From Patiria miniata (lineage: Eukaryota; Echinodermata; Asteroidea; Valvatida; Asterinidae): a DNA stretch of 64,000 bases. The DNA lies in assembly GCF_015706575.1 (NCBI RefSeq), contig NW_024037063.1:16306927-16370926 (forward strand), given 5' to 3'. The notes below the pieces were generated by a model, which was not told where the DNA came from, did no database searches, and saw only the letters and a list, made by a program, of their open reading frames with translations. Shown here in pieces: positions 56,431 through 64,000 of the stretch (position 1 is its first letter; every line of letters begins with the position of its first letter). The translations under genes and the position numbers were made by a program.

Positions 56431-57300
56431 CTTATTCATGAGTCGGTCATATTGAATTGAAAGTGTGGTTAAATCTTAATTTTTGGAACTTGCGAAGAGA
56501 AATGAAACCAAGTTAGTTTCTAATTAATTCAAGTCTGCTTCAATGAATAATTTCAAATTTGTAATTAAACATTCCCTAATGTTTAAAGCCAGATTTTAAA
56601 AAAATGACAGTGAACTAAGGCTGCATTATGCCTGCATAAATAGTCTGGCGCCATCCCATTTACAACAATTAATGAAAAACATTCAGGGAACTCGACAGAA
56701 TGGCCAACTCGTGAATAAGGCTCATAGCCCAAAATAGATCACATTGGCATTCCATCGTGCGAACACAAAGCGTCAGTTATGATGTGATCGACAACAACAA
56801 CAACAGTATGCATGCATTTTGGAATCCTTCGACAAATAGGGTTAACAAAATGCACATGCACCTCGTCTTTGAGAATGCATATGGCGTGTGTACAGACCTG
56901 GTTCCACCACAAAAATGGTTTCTATTGACTCACTGCTTTACAGAAACTGATATGAACAATGCATTCTCTGTGGTTTTTTTTTAAGTTTCACCTCGAAAAA
57001 TACATTTATGTTTTCAATTTCTATTTTCCTAGCAATATAGAAGTTATTCACTTTGAATGAGACATCGATCAAAAAACATTTAAATTTTGAATTGTTTCTT
57101 CACAAATTTCGAATTATTGGCTGCCAGACAATAATTCAGCTCTCACAGGGTGGCTCATTTGTACACAATATGAAAGCCCCGTTTCAGAAGGTTGCAGGTG
57201 CCCAAAATCAGTCTATTTTTTTTGTTAAAACAAAATGGACAAATTGAAAATTCATTAGGAAAAAAATCCATGTTTTTGTAGAGCACAGGGAATACATCTT
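56431..57300. other. GAPDH intron, nothing recognised
   Basis: No coding or clear repeat signal. Confidence 0.45.
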
Positions 57301-57302
57301 TA

Positions 57303-57521
<219 letters not shown>

Positions 57522-57568
57522 TTACCACAGTACTATTTAATAACCCTAACCTAACTCAACCCATCAAA

Positions 57569-57954
57569 CACTGGCGTATCCAGAGGGGTGGGGGGGGGGG
57601 GCCAGAGGGGGCACTCTCTTCCCCCCCCCCAGCAGATTTTGTCCCATTTTTTTTAATTTAAATAAATGGCAAGAAAGTTCTTACATTAATCCCAAAAAGA
57701 AAACCCGCTTAAAAACCATTACAATGCACCGTGAAAATGGGTATATAATTTGCAGTATGCATAATAATGGTAAGTTTTGAAGAGCGCCCCATTTGAAAGA
57801 TGGGTACCAGGGCCCCCCCCCCCTCCCTTTTTATTTTACTTTACGGAGGCCAAGTGTCCGGAGAAAAAAAACATGTCTACATTTCGGCGCGAATGTGCGG
57901 TTGCCCCCCCCCCCCTCTCCCCCCCCCCCACATCCAAAGCTGGATACGCTACTG
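57569..57954. mobile_element. hAT-type MITE with perfect 8-bp TSD, second subfamily
   Basis: Termini CACTGGCGTATCCAG and the complement of CAGTAGCGTATCCAG. Flanked by CCATCAAA on both sides (57561-57568; 57955-57962). The body is rich in G and C runs. 386 bp. Confidence 0.88.
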
Positions 57955-57962
57955 CCATCAAA

Positions 57963-58145
57963 GCCCAACAGCAGGTTTTGTTGAAATCTGTTGAGATAGG
58001 TTTAGTACCCCTTTAGTAAACTGATGGTCTTTTACATTGGGTTTGGCATGCCTCCAGAAACTAAGTCCAACAGTGTGTGTGCACGATTTCCCATGTGGGT
58101 GTTGGAATTTGCCTGAATGGGTACGGTTCCTATTATGCTAGGGAG
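57963..58145 (-). repeat. Dispersed 'caacacccacatgggaaat' repeat, copy 3 (inverted)
   Basis: Complement of 54250-54460 (gatttcccatgtgggtgttg; gatggtcttttacattgg). It abuts the hAT MITE on its left and a family A MITE on its right. Confidence 0.78.
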
Positions 58146-58155
58146 TTAGGGTTAA

Positions 58156-58680
58156 AGGTATAGTCCCTCAGTTGTAATTTGCAACAAACTTGCTCAAAAT
58201 CTAAAGAAGGGTGATGAACAACTAACCTGATGAATTTCAGCTCAGCTTCAGCTGTTTATCCAGAGAAAAACAGCATTCTAGGATCTCGATTTCAAATCAA
58301 AAGTTGCTGAATCATGTTTTGAATTGGGCTTGAATTCAGCGTCCGAGACACGTTCTCGCTGAGCCGATTGCAGCTATGCAATGTTGCGCACTGATCCGAC
58401 AAATTATAGCAACCGCGCGTGCGTGTGCGTCGTGTCAACGCTTGCGTGCGCTTCGCCGAATAAAAAAACCAAACTATTAACGGAAATTTCCAACGGTGCG
58501 TTTTAAGACAACGCACCGTTGGAAATGCCTTCTTTCATTGATTTCTTCAAAATGACAGCTTGCCAGAAAGAATAATTTCACAGGGAGTTTAGTCCCCATA
58601 CTATCATTCAACCAAGTATGTTTTTCAACAATAATTACGTCAGTTACTTTTTGGATAGCTGCAAATGATGGATTGTAGCT
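58156..58680 (+). mobile_element. TTAA-flanked MITE family A, copy 2
   Basis: TTAA at 58152-58155 and 58681-58684. Same termini and length (525 bp) as 41832-42357. Contains the internal palindrome caacggtgcgtttt/aacgcaccgttg near 58492-58521. Confidence 0.88.
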
Positions 58681-58929
58681 TTAAAGCAGTTACATGCTAC
58701 ACATACAGTAGCATGAAATAAGGAAAAAATAACTATCCTAAAATTGTTTTGATTGACTGAAAATTTAATGAACAGGCATGGTATTTGACCTTCAGAACAA
58801 AATGCTGTAAATGGAGGAAATACTAGGAAATGAAAGGAGAAAAAAATAGGAAATTCTATTAAAATAGGACAACTGTTTCTTTCCTGCTGAACAAAAAGAA
58901 CAGACGCACAAAATTGTGTAATTCATTAA

Positions 58930-59332
58930 AGGGACACTGCGTCCTGGAACAGCCCAATTGGGCTATAAAACGTGTTTTGAATGAAATGATGTTAATCAGT
59001 AAGAACGTTTAAAAGTAGAATATAAACATCCACAAGACTATCCCATTAATGGGCATTTTTATGTTATTCCTGTATTATGCGTGCGAGAACGACTTTCAGG
59101 GTCCACTTTTGCGACCCCAAAAAGTCGAGCCGTTTGGGTGCTAGTTGTGATTTCATCTGTAAAGTGTGCGCCTTTTGTGGTCGTTGTATCCGATGTAAAT
59201 AACCAGGGTTTTTGTTTTTTTTTCCTCGGAAACAGTAAGACATTAGGTTGGTTTCCTTTCAACCCGATGTTTGAAATAGGATTTCAGTAAACAATCCCAA
59301 AAAATGAAATTTTCGGGGATTTCAGGATTTCT
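58930..59332. mobile_element. TTAA-flanked MITE family B, copy 2 (inverted)
   Basis: Starts AGGGACACTGCGTCCTGGAA (complement of the right end of 47836-48283). TTAA at 58926-58929 and 59333-59336. It shares cattaggttggtttcctttc (complement) with copy 1. Confidence 0.8.
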
Positions 59333-59512
59333 TTAAAAAAGGGTACAGAATGTTTTTGGAAGACCTGAAAGAGAGATTTTTGTGCAAGGATCCTAACAAC
59401 TCCCATGATGTGGGTGACTTCAAGCCTTAGAACCATGTACTGAGAGTTACCGAAACATCAACTTTTTTTTATCCTACATTTATATGTTGAATTCACATGG
59501 TCATGATGGTGG

Positions 59513-60652
59513 TGTAACCAGGTCGGGTTTCAGTACTTACTTTTACCCGACAGGTTCCTTACTCCAGCATTCATTTCATAACTTCTTAACTTCGTGTTTG
59601 TGTCGATTCACATGCGAGCAGCTATTGCGATCATGCTTTTTGCCTAGGGCCCTCTCGCGGCCAACTAAACTTTTTTACAGCGCGCGCCGCCTTGGATTTT
59701 GCTCAACTATGCAATGGGCGTAGCGAGCAGGCGAGTTTTGCATTCCACCGCGCTTTGTTTAAGAGAAATAGCTGACATTCCGGGCGTTTCGGTTAGTTTT
59801 CTTGTAAGGCTAGCTGCGAAATAACTTTGATTTCGATCCAACACCTTGTTGCGTTCAGACCATCATTTTGCGAGCTCTTGCACTCTCCACTTATATCTAC
59901 AAATTTTGAGAGAGGCTCCCTACAGCAGTAAAATATTTTCATCTATTTTCACTGCTGATCTTCGATTTTGACATCGGACACGGAGAAGGCATGAACGTAG
60001 ACCATCCCAAGTGGTGAGTAAATCCCTTGTCTGATATTTCACTTTTTATGCCTAAAACCTTTTTATGCCTAAAACCTTTTTATGCCTGAATCTTTTTATG
60101 CCATCATTTATGCAACATTCTGGTCTTTTGTATGCTTTGTTTATTGCCATTTAAATAATTCTTCTGTTTGGGCAACAGTCATTTTATGCCACAGTTTGTT
60201 CCTTTACTGATGCATTTATAAAAAGTGTTTTGATTTACAAATAAGGAAACCAGTTTTTCCCAAATTTCTTTGAATTAAATATCGTTAATAATGTATTTGG
60301 ATCTGGAAGTTATTCCCATAATTCATTAGTCATTTATTGTTTTTATGCAATTCAGATACCATCCTTGGAGCGACTTCATTAGCCTATTTTCCCTTTTTGA
60401 CTGTCGTTTTTATATTCCCAACAAAGTTTTGTTTGATATACCCAAAGTTCATATATATACTGTAATTCTTTTGTAAATACCTAATCATTTGTATATATAT
60501 ATTGTCTCATATTTGTACTGTAAATAAAACATTTGATATTATTGAGACAACAGAAAACTTCGCTCTACCCAAATCATTTTTTAGTGGAACCACTCGGTTG
60601 TAAGGAGAGTGCCACATTTCAAAACTAATAAATCCCACTCTCCCCGGTTACA
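59513..60652. mobile_element. Solo LTR with 4-bp TSD
   Basis: Starts TGTAACCAGG and ends CCCCGGTTACA, a 7-bp perfect inverted terminus TGTAACC/GGTTACA in TG...CA form. GTGG lies on both sides (59509-59512; 60653-60656). AATAAA at 60523-60528 is about 125 bp before the 3' end, as expected for R/U5. An 18-bp tandem (tttttatgcctaaaacc) lies at about 60052-60102. There is no internal region, so it is a solo LTR of an unidentified retrotransposon. Confidence 0.8.
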
Positions 60653-60659
60653 GTGGGCT

Positions 60660-61280
60660 TTATTATTTTCTATAAGATGTAGTGATACTGATTCTAATAA
60701 GAAAAGCAAGGCAAGTCTAGATATTGACATTTAAAAGAGTAAACACCCGGTACATCTGAGTTTTACTGGGAACAAGTCTGAAAAAAATGTAAGACAGTTG
60801 AAAAATTCACAAAAAATAGTATAACATTCATTATGAGAATCCAAATGATGCTATTCCCTAGTTTTCCATAAATACCGATAGGTGCATGCTGATAAGCTTT
60901 TGCCTGAATTTTAAAAGGAAGTGAAGTGGCCAAATCAATGGACATTACTGTGTATTCAGTAACAGGCTGAAAATACCCAATAAAAGCTAGACTGAGGTCT
61001 TGCAAGTGTTACGTGCAAATCTTTTGATTATTTTGACTGAACTAGATTGGTCTGATGATTTTCACAATGCTACACATGAGGTCAAACCAAGTGTGCATCT
61101 TCATAACTCATGTTCATTACTCATGTTGTAATCCTTACCACATTTTGCAGGAATCATTACATAACAATAATGGAAAACTTTATTGTTCATTTTCTTGACA
61201 AGTCAGCACTTTTTTTTAAATGAAATTGCATGGTTTTCATTTTGGTACTCATCTTCTTGTCCAGTGAATATTTGAGCTAC
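60660..61280. other. GAPDH intron, nothing recognised
   Basis: AT-rich sequence without coding or repeat signal. Confidence 0.45.
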
Positions 61281-61289
61281 ACACTTTAA

Positions 61290-61825
61290 ACTACAGTCCA
61301 TCATTTTCAGATATCTAAATAGTAACTGACATAATTATCGTTGCAAAGTATACGTTTGGTTTACAGATAATTGTGGGACTAAACTGCCTGTTAAATAATA
61401 TTTTTATGGCAAGCTGTCATTTTGAAGAAATCCAAGAAAGAAGGCCCTACCAGCAACGTGTCTAAAGACACACTCTTGGAAATTTCCGTAGGTAGTTTGT
61501 TTTTAATTTGGCAAAATGTGTGCAAGCATTGACAAGACGCAAACGCGCACGCGGTTGCTACAATTTGTCGGTTCAGTGTGCGACTTCGCGTAGCTGCAAT
61601 CGGCTGAATGAGAATGTGTCCTGGATGCTGAATTTAGTCGCAATTTAAAACATGACTCGGCAACTTTTGATTTGAAATTGAGATCCTAGAATATTGTTTT
61701 CTTGGAATACACAGCATTCACTGAGCTAAAACTTCATCAGGTTAGTTGTTTATCACCTTCTTTATATTTTGAGCGCTTTGGTTGCTTCAAACAAACATAA
61801 TGCAGACAAATGATGGACTCTACCG
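61290..61825 (-). mobile_element. TTAA-flanked MITE family A, copy 3 (inverted, most diverged)
   Basis: TTAA at 61286-61289 and 61826-61829. The interior is the diverged complement of copies 1 and 2 (gatttgaaattgagatccta; gctgcaatcggct). 536 bp. Confidence 0.85.
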
Positions 61826-61922
61826 TTAACACTCATTGCCAACACAACAAATTTTCAAACATTTCGAAATACTTTAAAATTGGGGAAAAACACAAAACAA
61901 ACACCCCCCCAAAAAAAAAATG

Positions 61923-62120
61923 ATGCGTTTGTTAATGGTGTAAATCGAGGACACACACGTGCAACATCATCGATGAATTTGAGGACAGGAACCAAATCAA
62001 GGACTCCTCAGTTAGAAACGTGTACAAAACCAATGAGACCTGTTGCAAAAAAGTTAGAGTACAAACAAAGGAAAAGGGAAGAGGAAGAATAGAATGTCCT
62101 CGCTTCACACCATTACCAAA
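61923..62120. repeat. Dispersed 'gtgtacaaaaccaatgag' repeat, copy 4
   Basis: gtgtaaatcgaggacacacacgtgcaacatcatcgatgaat and gtgtacaaaaccaatgagac-type phrases as at 5640-5880. Confidence 0.65.
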
Positions 62121-62394
62121 GGTGCTTGTACATGTAAGGGTACTGCAAAATATTTTCTAGCAGTACATTTACCACGTCTTTTTTTTTAACGCAAGTTGCC
62201 AATAATAAAGTTATTCCCAAACCAACACAAATTTGTTTTGTCATCATTGGTTTATTTTGTCCAAGGGTTTGTAAGAAAAAAACCACAAGCTTACTCGAGT
62301 AGGACTCAGACCCAGGGCCTCCTGCTTACTAGTGGCTTGGAGTCCCATCTGGGTAAGTGTGTGAATTGTTTTCTTGCAAGCCCTTGGACTACAC

Positions 62395-62475
62395 AGCGTA
62401 TAGAGTGTTTATAAAAATCACGTCGGTAAAATGCAAAACCCAATATTTACTTTTCTCCCCGACACAAAATTCATC
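62395..62475 (+). repeat. Tail of the tRNA-headed SINE
   Basis: gcgtatagagtgtttata ... gtcggtaaaatgcaaaaccc ... ccccgacacaaaattc matches the SINE tail of 9504-10075 in the opposite orientation. A diverged tRNA-like block upstream (62266-62340) is in the other orientation, so the copy is rearranged. Confidence 0.45.
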
Positions 62476-62537
62476 ATAAAAAAATGACATAGTATTATGA
62501 CAGTTTAGCACAGATTCATTATTTCTTTTGAAGCTCA

Positions 62538-63250
<713 letters not shown>

Positions 63251-63252
63251 AC

Positions 63253-63362
63253 TTGGAGAAAACTTTGATGTGCGTATTGTTCACGACAAGGATATCATCC
63301 CCTTTCCTTGTGATTGTCCCTGGAAACATGCCATGGGTCGAGTCATACTTGAACATGTAAAC
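63253..63362 (-). CDS. GAPDH: GAPDH exon: VYMFKYDSTHG
   Basis: Acceptor cattccag, donor GTAAGA, phase 0 to phase 2. It encodes VYMFKYDSTHGMFPGTITRK then GDDILVVNNTHIKVFSK, the second part of the NAD-binding domain. It is the most 5' exon in the window. Confidence 0.95.
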
Positions 63363-63369
63363 CTGGAAT

Positions 63370-64000
63370 GAAAACGTATGGAAAGAGTCATTTTTGATAC
63401 AAGTTTGGCATTCATTCAAATGCAAGTGTCTTACCTTTCATTTTCAACACATGCATTAAAGAGTCTCTTCTTATGATTTTCATTTAGGGTTTGCAAACAG
63501 TTATGGGTCGAAGAGCTATCCTGGGTGATCACTGAGTACATTAACCCTAACCACCGACCTTTGGGCTAGGAACCATCCGCTATCCTGCAAAATCCTCCAA
63601 TTGCCACAATGTAAAAATTGGATTCAGCCCCAATCCTCCAAAATTATGCGTTATTCCTTGAATTTCTCAGAGGAGGAATTCATCTGCATTGCCTCAATCC
63701 TTCAAAATCCTAATCACTGTTAATGGGTTGAGGCAGTGCTGAGGACATTCAGAAGCAGTGCGGGTGACATAAAGCATAATGCGGGGCTCAATTATGCATG
63801 ACTGAACATAAACAATACCGAGTACAGCCTACGAACACAACACAATGCTTCCTCCAAAATCTACCAAACATTTTTTGCCACTGAGCCTCAATCCTCCAAA
63901 ATCCTCCAAGACCACTTGGAGGATTATGTGTATGTGCTTTACAGTGCATACTACAGCAGTTTCCAGTGTGGCACATACAGTTTTCCAGTGAGGAATACCA
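63370..64000. repeat. GAPDH intron with reiterated 'aatcctccaaaa' words and a hairpin
   Basis: aatcctcca or its variants occur about seven times between 63560 and 63925. AATCCTCCAAG/CTTGGAGGATT (63900-63910; 63915-63925) forms an 11-bp hairpin. Related words occur near 38364 (aatcctccaaacctcccc). The rest is unassigned. Confidence 0.5.

Overview
This is a eukaryotic (metazoan) genomic window. It holds parts of two conserved single-copy-type genes with long introns, embedded in a dense field of transposon debris. There are no bacterial operons, CRISPR arrays or complete RNA genes. Overall base use is AT-rich. The repeats suggest a marine invertebrate deuterostome, and an echinoderm is my best guess: LINE fragments of several clades, a CR1-like LINE with a PHD-like finger, a tRNA-headed SINE, long foldback elements built from short reiterated words (as described for sea urchin TU elements), and CRE-rich dispersed repeats. 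A hemichordate, amphioxus or other marine invertebrate is not excluded.

Gene 1 (+ strand, about 501-41806) is the C-terminal part of TMCO4, a DUF726 family membrane protein with an alpha/beta-hydrolase fold. Nine exons (501-598, 1658-1798, 8790-8909, 18600-18764, 19030-19166, 19798-19882, 23784-23901, 38445-38565, 41312-41806) join in frame to give about 492 residues and a stop. The N-terminal exons lie left of base 1. Gene 2 (- strand, 63362-49000) is glyceraldehyde-3-phosphate dehydrogenase. Seven exons give 292 residues, corresponding to human residues 44-335, including the active-site Cys and His. Its first exon(s) lie right of base 64000. The two genes converge tail to tail, with about 7.2 kb between their stop codons.

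Nearly everything else is repeats. Region by region: 1-13,000 has an AGGTCA minisatellite, several long-arm foldback elements, a word-array element, a LINE tail and a tandem SINE. 13,000-20,200 has CRE-rich repeats with covarying hairpins, an hAT-type MITE with a perfect 8-bp TSD, and a minisatellite that starts at a TMCO4 5' splice site. 20,200-38,000 has LINE fragments, a GC-rich island nested in a TIR element, a nearly complete but broken CR1-like LINE with promoter-like 5' monomers, and a 644-bp self-complementary array with a TSD. 38,000-49,000 has more hairpin repeats, LINE tails, a mariner-like TIR element and TTAA-flanked MITEs. 49,000-64,000 has the GAPDH introns, with hairpins, LINE fragments, nested RTE and L2 elements, three further TTAA MITE copies, a second 8-bp-TSD hAT MITE and a solo LTR.

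No new multi-gene system was found. The items most worth a second look are the covarying hairpin family, the splice-donor minisatellite, the self-complementary word-array elements, and the long perfect hairpins inside a GAPDH intron.
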